Of a stretch of 64,000 nt of DNA, positions 23,133 to 32,938 are shown one piece after another. A model generated the notes under the pieces. It was not told where the DNA came from. It worked only from the letters and a program-made list of their open reading frames with translations, and ran no database searches. The stretch spans positions 1 through 64,000 of the forward strand of contig JNEN01000834.1 in NCBI GenBank assembly GCA_000697355.1, written 5' to 3'. The translations under genes were made by a program, and so were the position numbers. Each line of letters starts with the position of its first letter. Within the stretch, counting starts at the first letter, position 1. The stretch is from Syncephalastrum monosporum B8922 (Eukaryota; Mucoromycota; Mucoromycetes; Mucorales; Syncephalastraceae).

Positions 23133-23869
23133 TTATTGATGGGCGGCGACGAAACGCTTCTGAGCCTTGGCAACAGTTTCTTTGAACTGCTCGACTTCCT
23201 CCCAGCAATCGAGCGGTCGTGATTCGTTTTTCCTGTCAAAATAAGATAAAATGAAATAACATGTGTAAGTAAAAGCGAATTGGATCACGTGAAACGCAAT
23301 GCATTACTTGTAGCAGGCAATAACGGCTTCCTGGCGTTCAGCAATCTCGGCGGGAATCTCCTTGGGGGCGGGGCTAACAATGAGCAACAACGAAAAGGGA
23401 GGGGCAGCCAAAGAAGAAAAAGACGACGTTGAGGGCTTTACCTCTGGATACGCTTAATCATGTTCTCGATATCGGTACCCATAGCAACAGAGTTGTAGTC
23501 ATTCTCAATGTTTTGCTTAGCGAGGTCGCCATAGGATCGTCTCGTCACCTCGTCTTCCTGCTGTTTTGCGCGCTGCAATTCCTCGGCGACGCGTTTGCGC
23601 ACGAGCTTCTCGACCTCCTCCGGATTGGCAGGGCTTTCTCCAGACTACACAGCGAGTAAAGCCTTCAGTATACAGAGATTAACAGGGGGGCATCCTGTAT
23701 TTTCTACCTTTTGTCGGTTTTCGAGGGATTCCACGAATCCTTGTGAAAACTAAAAAAGCGTGTCAATGAAAACAAGGTGTGCGTCGAGGATGGAAATCAC
23801 CTGAAGAGGAACGTTCTGGTTGTAGAAAATGACGGGCTCAGGAGTTCCCTTGGACTGTGTTGCACCCAT
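23133..23869 (-). CDS. MIC19: MICOS complex subunit Mic19 (CHCH protein)
   Basis: Five exons (23869-23801, 23749-23708, 23644-23442, 23373-23308, 23232-23133) encode 159 residues. The start MGATQSKG fits an N-myristoylation signal, as known for CHCHD3/Mic19. The middle is a charged coiled coil (EVEKLVRKRVAEELQRA). The C-terminal CHCH-like motif has the pair ACYKKN...LDCWEEVEQF, two cysteines ten residues apart. That is the arrangement in fungal Mic19, which has one Cys pair rather than two. Mic19 sits on the intermembrane-space side of the inner membrane and ties Mic60 to the rest of MICOS at crista junctions. It diverges from NDUFA8 across about 0.75 kb. The exons are short, but every junction keeps phase. 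Confidence 0.88.
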
Positions 23870-24613
23870 GCCTCGACAAAAGTTAGAAAAAAAGGTTAAA
23901 AAAAAAGGAAGGATAAGGGTGTTATAGGGCGGGTGTGTCTTGTTAGGGCCAGCCCAGCCAGGTCGGACTGATTCTCCTCTGCAAGAATTGATGACATCCC
24001 CGGCTTGCAAGTCACACCCTTATAATTGGGTGAATTAGGCATGCCCTTCATGTCATAGCCAGGCTAATCCTATGCAAAAATTACTTTTTCTTCATCATTT
24101 TCTGGATCATCTACTGCATTAATACTATGTGTACAGACTATGTACTATATAAAAGACAAGGGATCAGAGGAGCAGGCGTAAGTCGAGATGAACGCACTTG
24201 GAGGTGTCGAGTGATAAATAAATGGTTTCCACACAACAGGCACAGCTGATATGAACCTTCTCAGCCAGCTATATATAAATTGAAAGAGTAGCAGCAGAAG
24301 AGAGAAGGTCATACGATATGGCATGGCAAGAAGGGACAGCGAGACAGGCAGATGAAATGCAATACACACTGTGTATCTATTTAGTGGGAGGGAAAAGTTA
24401 CTAAATCGGGGTTTGGCACGTCACGTATTTGCCGAAAAACAGAAGGTGGTTGTGCAAGGTCCTCTTCTTTGACGCTAAATAACACAGGGTGAGTCACTTG
24501 CCGAGTTGGACAGACGGTGAATGTTTGAATTGCAAACCAGAAAGGGTGCATTAGCTTGTGAATGGATTACTGACGTGAGAATGATAAAAACAATGGTGCT
24601 GTAGCTTGCCTTC
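23870..24613. other. Intergenic region between divergent MIC19 and NDUFA8
   Basis: About 740 bp containing both promoters. A/T-rich with a TATATAAA-like stretch near 24145-24155 and TATATAAA at 24271-24278. No exon is apparent. Confidence 0.4.
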
Positions 24614-25284
24614 ATGACGACTCATCAGGATAAAGGCTTCACCGAAAAGGCATTTGTCGACCCTACGCCCATGCCTGAGGGCATTCCTCACGTCGACGAG
24701 GTCGGTGCCACCTCTGCACCTCTGAAGAGCGCGTCCTTCTTCATCGGCCAGTACTGCAAAGCATACAACGAGGACTTTATGCTCTGCAAGAACGAGAACA
24801 ACGACCCTGCCCACTGCCTCAAGGAAGGCCGCAAGGTGACGCGATGCGCGATCGATCTGTACGAAAGCAAACACAAGAGAGGGAGACGACGACGCGGGAA
24901 CGAGATACTTACCATGCTTATTATGCGTATAGGATCACTAAGCTGCGGGAAAACTGTGGCAAGGAATTTGATGCGCACTGGCAATGCCTGGAAAACAGTA
25001 ACCAAGAACTCAAAGAGTGCCGCCAGCCCGAGCGTACCCTCAACACCTGTGTTTTCGAAAAGCTGGCAAGTATTCATTCCACTCTCTCTCTCATCTATGA
25101 TTCCTATGCATCATGGCTGCTCCTATTACGTCTATCATGCAGACAGGCCTGGATTAACGCGTCTGTTCTTTTTTTTTTTTCTTTTCTTTTCTTGTAGGGT
25201 CTTGAGAAGAAGATCCCTGGCTCGCCCGAGGGTCCTCAGGTGCACGAGAAGACCAACCCCGTCTTTAGACCTCAGATGAAATAA
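24614..25284 (+). CDS. NADH:ubiquinone oxidoreductase subunit NDUFA8 (NUO 20.8 kDa type)
   Basis: Three exons (24614-24858, 24933-25065, 25198-25284) encode 154 residues. Four Cys-x9-Cys helices are visible: CKAYNEDFMLC, CLKEGRKVTRC, CGKEFDAHWQC and CRQPERTLNTC. This is the quadruple arrangement of NDUFA8/Nuo-20.8, an accessory subunit of complex I that faces the intermembrane space and is imported by Mia40 oxidation. The NTCVFEKLGLEKKIPG tail matches the family only if the second intron uses a GC donor (CTG|GCAAGT, 25066-25067). GT alternatives a few bases away produce a premature stop. Ends with FRPQMK. Confidence 0.92.
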
Positions 25285-25434
25285 ACCAAAAGCACACGAA
25301 AACACGCTATACACTACTACATATAAAGAAAAAGAATACGAAAAAGACAAAGACAAGACAACCCGAGAACGGAAAAGACAGCATGATGGATGGCATAGAC
25401 ACAGATATCTAGATAGTTTACAAGTAGCAACCCT

Positions 25435-25929
25435 TTATGAAACCATCGTATTGCAAAAGAGCTTAAGACGGAATGCATCGATGCCGTTGAGATAATAGCG
25501 GTAGAGCCGCTTATCCTTGATGAAGCCGAGTCGTTGGTATAAGCTCATGGCACCCTGGTTGGTATATTCTGTTTCGAGCACGATTTCATCCGCGTTCTGG
25601 TGTTTCATTGCCAGGACGGCTTCTTCGACGAGACGCGTGCCAATCGAGCGGTTGCGGTACTCTTTTGCCACGGCCAGCATGGCAATGTAGCCTCGCATCC
25701 GGTCCTTATGAGGGTCGAGCTTGCAGATAATGACACCCACGCAGGTATCTTTGTCCATGGCGAGGAAGCAGAGCTTGGGCCAGTTGTGAATAAAGTACCG
25801 ATACGTGTAGATGGAATACGGCTCGGACAGGTCATTCTCTATAAGACTCACGATGGCTGGCAGCTGGACTTCTGATTCGTACGAGACGTAGCTTATCGGA
25901 TCTGCAGTTGCGTCTGCTGCATTAGACAT
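25435..25929 (-). CDS. NAA30: NatC catalytic subunit, N-alpha-acetyltransferase Naa30/Mak3
   Basis: Intronless, 164 residues, a normal length for the core enzyme. The GNAT fold is readable. LSEPYSIYTYRYFIHNWP near residue 35 is the Naa30 substrate-binding stretch. Next come a beta-strand with CVGVIICKLD, and the acetyl-CoA loop RGYIAMLAVAKEYRNRSIG (Q/R-x-x-G-x-G/A type) near 80-100. The C-terminal LETEYTNQGAMSLYQRLGF block is also present. NatC acetylates proteins starting Met-Leu/Ile/Phe and needs the partners Naa35 and Naa38. The frame stays open upstream of the ATG at 25929, but the family aligns only from about residue 10, so that ATG is preferred. Divergent from the rhomboid gene with 170 bp between ATGs. 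Confidence 0.93.
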   Translation of the reverse strand: MSNAADATADPISYVSYESEVQLPAIVSLIENDLSEPYSIYTYRYFIHNWPKLCFLAMDKDTCVGVIICKLDPHKDRMRGYIAMLAVAKEYRNRSIGTRLVEEAVLAMKHQNADEIVLETEYTNQGAMSLYQRLGFIKDKRLYRYYLNGIDAFRLKLFCNTMVS

Positions 25930-26099
25930 TATGCTGTGCTGTAGGTAATATGATAAGAGAGGCAGCAATGGTGGCTTTTTCCTGCCCCGTGTGATATGCA
26001 ATGGCCGAGAAATGATCACCGCCACGTCGCACATAGACACACAGACACACACGCACTTTCTCTCTCTTTTTATTGCCATTACAAACATAATAGAATAGA
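25930..26099. promoter_or_regulatory. Short bidirectional promoter between NAA30 and the rhomboid gene
   Basis: Only 170 bp separate the two divergent start codons, so promoter elements must be shared or overlapping. It contains a CA/CT-rich tract (about 26034-26070) just upstream of the rhomboid start. I see no clear TATA box on either strand. Confidence 0.5.
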
Positions 26100-27413
26100 A
26101 TGCTCTTCCAGCCTAGTCGGCAGGGCCGTCTCCTCGCAGCCCTCCCCTTACGGCACTTTAGCCATGCACGTCCTTCATTCGTTCCACGAGGCACCATTCA
26201 TGCCGTGCCAAAGCAGTCTCACGCAGTGAAACCGAGGCGAGTCTTGGGACGCATGCCACTGGCACCCCATCAAGACCCATTGCCGCAGTTTGCCTACCTA
26301 CGTCCGATCTTCTTTGGTATCACGTCGTCCACAGTTATCTTTGTCACCGCCGGTTACTTTTACGACCGCAACCTGACGCGCTTTTACGACCGAATCCATG
26401 GCTTCCGTTCCCGGCTGCGCCAGGCCTTCTTTGGCGCACGTGACCGACTGACCTTGGAGCAATACCTCGAAGAGAAGCGGCAGTATTTCGAGGAACGCCG
26501 TCTGTACTTTATGGAACGCAAGCGCGAGATGCTGGCCAGGGCAGAAGAGCGTCTGGCTCAGCTGCGCGTCGTGCCGGTCTTTGTCCAGCGCACCTATCTC
26601 ATGATTCTGAACCAGATCGCATCCATGACCGAAGCAGAGCGCACGCTTGCTCCTTTGATTGGGCTCAATCTCGTCGTATTTGGATGCTGGCAGATCCCGC
26701 GCCTGGCGCCCTTCATGACCCGTTGGTTCTTGCACCACCCTACCAAGGGCAATTCCATCACGCTCCTCACCAGCTGCTTCTCTCACCAAGAAATACTCCA
26801 TCTCGGCTTAAACATGGTCGGTTTATGGTCCTTTGGCTCCATTATGCACGACGTCCTCGGCCGCGAGCAGTTCCTCGCCCTCTACTTGACCACTGGCATT
26901 GGCGCAAACGTCGCCAGCCATGTCTTGAGCTTGGCATCGCGTCGTTGGCGTCCTCTGCTGCCCAGTCTGGGTGCCAGTGGTGCCCTTTACGGTCTACTCG
27001 CCAGTACGGCCGTGCTCTATCCTCACTCCAGCGTCTACATCGCCTTTCTTCCTTTCATTCCAATCCAATTAGGGTAAATCTTCATCCTGGTATGCAGCAT
27101 AGAAAGCGCTGACCTCCATTCTCAGATACTGTGTGCCTGCACTCATGGGCTTTGACTTGGCCGGCATCCTTCTCCGTTGGAGCATGTTTGATCACTATGT
27201 AAGTCGGTATCTCTCTTCCAACCTACAGAACGACTGAACCGTTGAAACCAGGCTCATTTGGCCGGTGCATGCATTGGACTGGCCTATACAGAATATGGCC
27301 AAAAGCACATCTGGATCCCTATCACCCACAAGATTCATGAGATCCGTGCTCAATTCCGTCGGCCACCTCCACCCCCTCCATCCGCATCCACTACCCCATG
27401 GTACCGTTTCTAG
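26100..27413 (+). CDS. PCP1: Mitochondrial rhomboid intramembrane protease (PARL/Pcp1 type)
   Basis: Three exons (26100-27073, 27126-27198, 27252-27413) encode 402 residues. The N-terminus is Arg/Ser-rich and lacks acids, as expected for a mitochondrial presequence. A first membrane segment (PIFFGITSSTVIFVTAGYF) is followed by a charged helical stretch and the rhomboid core. The catalytic Ser is in GASGALYG near residue 293, the partner His is in AHLAGACIG near 351, and HLGLNMVGLWSFG supplies the HxxxN block. Pcp1/Rbd1 cleaves Mgm1 and cytochrome c peroxidase in yeast, controlling inner-membrane fusion. The extra N-terminal membrane segment (1+6 topology) supports the PARL subfamily rather than a secretory-pathway rhomboid. 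Confidence 0.9.
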
Positions 27414-28327
27414 ACATTTATGCATCTTTTCCCTTGTCATATATCTGTACAATTCTCTGCCTTCCCAATACAAACATTTTTCCCATACTGTCATCCCTAA
27501 TGCTACTTGTATAATTGTCATTTTTCACTTTTTGGTAAAAAAGAAAAAGATATAGCTCGCGTAATAGTACCGCATACCCGTGACGCACAGAATAACTGTG
27601 CAGCACACAAGGCGCCAGAAAGCGGGCATGCTGTGTGGAAACGAACTCTGGTTTGGTCTTTAATGGCCAGTTGAGTGAGCCCCACCGGCTCTGACAGAAT
27701 CATTGCCCGAAGTACACTCAGACATAAGTCCATTATTGGGTACCATTTTCTGACTGGACCTGAAGCGGAGCCTTGTCCAAACATCAGACCAAGTGCGACT
27801 TGTGGTGAGTTATACTTCTCTGTTGATTTCTCATGTGTTTTTCGTACGTCGATGCGATCCTCAGTGTTAACGATACACCCGCTATCATACTTTCCTGTCC
27901 TCAATAACACACGATACGATGTTTACATTGGTACCGTGCTGTGCATTGGGTATGGGTAGAATACATGGTATTTCGGGAGTAGTTTAATGGACTGATGACG
28001 TGAAATGTCAATCACTTATTAAATGCGATTGCGACCACGCTAAGGATGGGTCTTCTTTTGATATTCAATATGGAGATGTGTGATATATTTTAACATATGT
28101 ACTGTGTTTTGCACAAAAGGTGTGTTAAAATTTTTGTACCTCCGCCAAGATATGGAGCAATGCAGCAAGCGAAGCTATGCAGCTTCCGTGTATCCACCAT
28201 TTGTACTGGCCAGCCAAAAAAAAAAAATTGCACAATGTACAGACCAAATGGGACCAATTTGTCCTCTTGCATTTTTATTTCTTTTTTTTTTGCGCAATCA
28301 TGACGGTGTTTATTTGACGACATTTTT
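27414..28327. other. Intergenic region at the left flank of the accessory island
   Basis: A/T-rich, with no recognisable exon. The frame at 27518-27910 (-) has no protein character. It ends beside the left 33-bp direct repeat at 28188-28220 and poly-A/T tracts at 28216-28227 and 28280-28290. Confidence 0.45.
28188..28220 (+). repeat. Left copy of a 33-bp direct repeat flanking the island
   Basis: Begins GTGTATCCA, continues TTTGTACT, ends GCCAGCCAAAAA. It matches 32939-32971 at 30 of 33 positions in the same orientation. The two copies are about 4.75 kb apart and bracket the C2H2/nuclease-like gene, the palindromic array and the broken second copy. Confidence 0.7.
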
Positions 28328-30297
28328 TTAAACGCGTGTGAGTGCTCCTGAATCTGCACGAAGCCAGGAAATTGGAGTTTTGTCGTCAATTGTCTCGCCC
28401 ACGTTTCGACGTACACCAACGCTTTCGAGGGCCACCGCAGTTGAAAGTGCCAGATTCTATAGTATTGTATAGGATTATATAATCAGGCATATAATACATT
28501 CAGTGTCAACTGACCTTGACGACAAGAAGATTGGAAAACAATGTTGGCAGCATTGGCATGTCATCGATTGCAAGGCAAAGAGTCGACTGAGACAGTTTGA
28601 GCAATCGGTAAATCCCATTGTGAGGAATATCCATGGCATATGTTTCGCATTTTGGACCTGACAAATACCATCAAGTCGTTAAATCAACTTTTTTTTGAGT
28701 TTGGTCCTCTAATCAGTTGCTTTACCTTCCACCAATATGCCACAGACGACAGGAGTGGGGACGCCAGCATAAATCAACTGATGGAGGATGCCTTTCATCT
28801 GCTTTGCCAATTTGACAAAGTCAGACATGTAGTTCGAGTTTCTCTTGTAAGACACCTTGAGCTCCATAACGCCAACAGCCGTCGTCGATACGCCTGCCTT
28901 AGCATAGACTACCCAATCTGGTTCCAAGGTAGGAAGGTCATTTGATTTGCTGCTGGTATCACTGTCCTTGGTATCGTCGTCCGTGGTGTCACAGTCGATA
29001 TGTGAGTCAACGCCATACTCTTGTTCTTGTTCATCGCGTTTTCGCTTGATTCCAATGAGCGCGCCATTCGACCTGCAAAAACGAAAATCCGTGCATGGTC
29101 ATTGTACTGCGGCTTACTTTTTTTCACTTTTTTTTTTACCAGTCCTGTTTGAATCGAGCTTCAGATCCAAACATTGTTTCCAATATTGCATCCAAATATT
29201 TGTGAGCGAAGCTGTCTTCCAGCATATTTTTCTCTTTGTGATTGTAGATCAAACGACCAGTCCTGGAGCAAAAATAAAGTTAATATACTCCTAGAAAAGA
29301 TGGCAACTTGATTACAATGTGTGCAAGATTTCAGCAGCAAGTAGGTCATCGCCGTTGTCAGAGTTTACTGCCTCTGAAAGACATTGGATCGTGGTCAGTT
29401 TTAGGGCCTTCCAAGATGTGAATTGCATCTAGAAAAGACGATGTCATAAGTCCATACAAAGAAGAAAAGAAAAAAAGTCGCTACCTGTGCCAACTTGGAG
29501 CACCATCGCGATAAGAAATCAGTGTTCATGCGGTTACATTGCAGCATGGGAATGGTGTCAACAACTTGTTTATGCTGTTCCGAAGTGAACACGGGGATGG
29601 TCGCGTCAAGTTCTTTGCCAATTGTAAAGATGCAATCAAGCGACCTAAATTGCCAAGGGATCGTTAGTTGTCCTCGTTTCAATTTTCGCCAACACTTACA
29701 GCATATCCACATCAGATAACGGCTTGCAATCTGTATTGCGTTGCGCTATTTGCTCGCGATACAGATAGAGTGTTTTTGAGATATCGATGTCATTGACAAT
29801 CCACTATAAAAACCGCGAGCTAAGTTCAATAAAAGCGTGGTATCAATTATACCGCTTGCCTTGTGATCCTCCAGATCTTCAGCTTTATGAGCAGGAACTT
29901 GCAGGACTTTAAAATGAGTTCGCGATTTACAGTTTTTCTGTCGGCATTTTCATTCCACAAAACAAATAAATGTAAAAGTGATGGAACGTGCACGAGAACT
30001 TACCGGCGCGATCGCAACATGATCTTCTTCTATGTGTCTTCCGAATGACTCATCGTCATGGTGGTGTTGTGTGCAATAGCAGCAGCCATAACGAACCACA
30101 GCACCTTCGGAGCGTGTGGTCACAAACTCCACTTCTTTAGTGCTTTTCCTTTTCTGCTTCGCTGGAGGACATTCAATCGTATGCCTTCCACTAAGATGTC
30201 CTCGAAGTCTCTTTGATGACGTAAAGGTTTCCGCTGAAGCGCGTAATGACTTTGGGCAAAAGGGGCATATAAATGCAATGTAGATTTTTTCTGCCAT
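28328..30297 (-). CDS. Uncharacterised protein: tandem C2H2-like fingers plus PD-(D/E)XK-like nuclease block
   Basis: Nine exons (30297-30004, 29937-29860, 29803-29700, 29644-29485, 29428-29316, 29262-29140, 29072-28726, 28657-28515, 28456-28328) join without a phase error and encode 496 residues. That makes a decayed pseudogene unlikely. The N-terminus has two C2H2-like fingers (CPFCPKSL...HLSGRH near residue 10 and CCYCTQHH...HIEEDH near 75). After a helical middle, EDSFAHKYLDAILETMF precedes a basic KRKRDE patch and an acidic linker. Then PDWVVYAKAG, a 10-residue gap and MELKVSYK form a P-D ... E-x-K pattern like PD-(D/E)XK nucleases. AMDIPHNGIYRLLKLSQ follows. I do not know a named family. 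A DNA-binding nuclease of a mobile element or a multicopy lineage-specific family is inference. Intron 2 uses a GC donor (AAG|GCAAGC). Confidence 0.72.
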
Positions 30298-30390
30298 GGA
30301 AGTAAATGAAATAGAACAAGTTTGGTCCAGGTAAAAAAAAAAAAAAGTCGTCGCCTTTAGTCTGCTGTCTAGGAACAATACCTTTGTCCG

Positions 30391-30905
30391 GTTACAGACT
30401 CAGACCTCAGAGAGGACAATTTTGTCCTCTTTAAACAGACTCAAGCCTCTGAGAGAGGACAATTTTGTCCTCTTTAAACAGACTCAAACCTCTGAGAGAG
30501 GACAATTTTGTCCTCTTACAGACTCTCTTACAGACTCAAACCTCTGAGAGGGGACAATTTTGTCCTCTTACAGACTCAGGCCTCTGAGAGAGGACAATTT
30601 TGTCCTCTTACAGACTCAAACCTCTGAGAGGGGACAATTTTGTCCTCTTACAGACTCAGGCCTCTGAGAGAGGACAAAATTGTCCTCTTACAGACTCAAA
30701 CCTCTGAGAGGGGACAATTTTGTCCTCTTACAGACTCAGGCCTCTGAGAGAGGACAATTTTGTCCTCTTACAGACTCAAGCCTCTGAGAGAGGACAATTT
30801 TGTCCTCTTACAGACTCAAACAGACTCAAGCCTCTGAGAAACCTCTGAGAGGGGACAATTTTGTCCTCTTACAGACTCAGGCCTCTGAGAGAGGACAGTT
30901 CTGTA
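30391..30905. repeat. Palindromic 40-bp tandem repeat array, 12 units
   Basis: Each unit runs CAGACTCA-(AA/GG)-CCTCTGAGAG and then a perfect or near-perfect inverted repeat, AGAGGACAATTTTGTCCTCT (9-bp arms around TT). I count twelve units; the last is diverged and the first is truncated. Units alternate between an AACCTCTGAGAGGGG type and a GGCCTCTGAGAGAGG type, giving an 80-bp higher-order period in the middle. The unit near 30669-30690 has its core in the reverse-complement form (AAAATT). The array starts 94 bp upstream of the ATG of the adjacent minus-strand gene. There are no unique spacers, so it is not a CRISPR. Confidence 0.93.
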
Positions 30906-31696
30906 ATGGCGATCACCTTGTCGTCGTCGTCTCCGTGGAGAGTGACGTCTTGATACCGCATGTTAGCCATGTCCGACCGAGGGCGCCACATGGTTGCCAG
31001 TGCTAGTAAGATAACAGTCTTGCGTTGCAACTTTCCCAAGTGATAACAAAGGCGTAGGTCCCCAGCTCTTGATCACTGGCAAAAGTGCGGGGAAGCACTA
31101 ATTTCTAATGAACGCTTTTTCCCCCAATGGGATGTCATGCGGAGGTAGTAAAATACGCTAGAGAGTGCAGACCGGTAGCTGTTCAGCGTGCTCCTCCGTG
31201 CCGTCGGCATGGCCCTGAGAAATGGGATCACTTGCACCGTATCGGAACGTGAAGGATCCACTTGTCGTTGGCAAGAACAGGACAAGACGGGACAAGACAA
31301 AGAGGGAAGTAAATACAGAACTACGACTGGGAGTTAGGCACTGCTCTACGCCTCCAGACAAGGTACATGCCGGGCTGAGGGTTATATAACAAAGATCGAG
31401 ACAATACAAGGGATATATTCCACAGCAGACAGGAACTATTCTACAGGAGATTATATATCAAAATCCTTCCTCTTCACAATGGTCCAGGGACATCCGAGGC
31501 AGCCAGAGACAAGAATCAGTGAGCAAGTAGAGCCGGCGAGATGTGACTCCACAAATGGAAGCGAGGTAGACGGATACAAAGATACAGACTGAGTCCCAGG
31601 ACTGGACTTGTACGAGTATCTCTAATGGACGTGACGAGAGACAAGACACGAGATAGGGACAATAATCTGATGATATATTCGATACAAGATAGAAGA

Positions 31697-32760
31697 CTAT
31701 TTTATTGTACAGATGATGAAGGATGTGAGGTAGACGAGAAGGATGTGAGGTAGACGAGAAGGATGCTTTTGAAATATCGAAAGGGGAAGTGGTAAAGAAC
31801 AACAAAAATGCAAGGAGAATGGAACGCGTGTCCAAAGGGGACGGTAATACGACTTAAGAGTGGCTGTCGCATTCATGTCCCATAGGATCTTGCTTGAAGC
31901 ACAATTCCACCCAAAGTCGCCACCGGTGGTTATAGTGTCGGGTAGAATACGTAATGCTTTGAAGTAAAGAAATGCTGTTGTGTGAATGTTACCCCTTCGG
32001 CTTTCCAAGCCTGCTTGAAGCGTCATACGGTCAACGACGACTTCGATGCGAATGGGATGTTCAAAGGCTGTGTCTTGCTCATGATCAGGACTAGCGGCCA
32101 CCATGCTTGAGTGGGCAGTGTGGGCGTCACTAAAATCGCATCCTTGATGGGGTTGGTCTTGATCTTTTAAAGAACCGGTAAGATCAGGCGCCAAGGAGGA
32201 TAGAGATCGAGCCCGCTTGTTGGCCACTTCCGTTGAAATACATTCACCGCTTCGGCGCGCTCGGATCTGGAACCGATTCTAAAAGGGAGACAGCTTCGTG
32301 TTGTATTGCGCTGTGAAGGTATCGATCGCTAGACGTGCACTGGGCCGCTCCCCGCAAATGTAATTGAACGATCTCCAGGAGAGGACTCTCTCGTGTTCGA
32401 GGACTCACTGACAGCCCAGACCGTCCGTCTTCGTGTCCTTGACCCATGCAATGTGTCGATACAGTACTGTCAGGTTGTTGTCGCGGGTCACTTGTTGGAT
32501 CTGAAGAGCTAGATATTGAAGAATTCCTGACGCTGTTCCGCCTGAGATAATCTCAGTAATCGATAGATGCCGTTGTAAGATAAATCCATGGCGTGTGGTT
32601 GACATTTTGGAACAAAAATAGCAGCCCGTTGTGTGAGGACCTCGACGTGCTGTGCAATGTGTGATGGAACCCGCCCCCGGAAAGGGTTCTGAAGTAAGAG
32701 TAAAACTAAGGTACGCTGGAAGAATCAACAGTTCGTCGCACACAGTCCGTCCGGTGCAAT
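31697..32760 (-). pseudogene. Degenerate second copy or relative of the C2H2/nuclease-like gene, plus unassigned coding-like sequence
   Basis: Around 32535-32615 on the minus strand, the reading PKCQPHAMDLSYNGIYRLLR matches PKCETYAMDIPHNGIYRLLK of the intact gene at 28.3-30.3 kb. Here a stop follows within about 15 residues after RLSQ, and the acceptor AG present in the intact gene is missing. Upstream blocks of the family, including the fingers and the PD...ExK part, could not be found. A separate open frame at 31697-32227 lacks an ATG and has a basic NKRARS start and an EHPIRIEVVV segment; I cannot assign it. Taken together this looks like a broken, partly overwritten relative rather than an active gene. 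Confidence 0.45.
31717..31756. repeat. Two-copy 20-bp tandem duplication
   Basis: GAAGGATGTGAGGTAGACGA is present twice head to tail, with a third partial GAAGGATG at the 3' side. It is a small recent-looking duplication inside noncoding, purine-rich sequence. Confidence 0.8.
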
Positions 32761-32938
32761 CAAAGTCAAACAGGAATGAATGGTAAGCCTTAGGCTGTTC
32801 TGCTTCGGTTTCACTTCAGCAGCAGGCATGTAGCCGGGCAAGCCAAGCTCTTTTTCCTCCGTTGAAACCTCATAGACGTCTCTTGATACAATTTGTGGTC
32901 CTTCACTGTTTCAGGTTGAAACCCTGATAATTACATCG

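Noticed and set aside
26298..26801. 167-codon minus-strand frame
   Set aside because: Antisense to the rhomboid gene and without recognisable motifs.
30391..30905. Array considered as a CRISPR
   Set aside because: Repeats are contiguous with no unique spacers, there is no cas gene, and the DNA is eukaryotic.
31697..32227. 176-codon open frame as an independent gene
   Set aside because: No ATG start and no recognisable domain; treated as part of the degraded island content.
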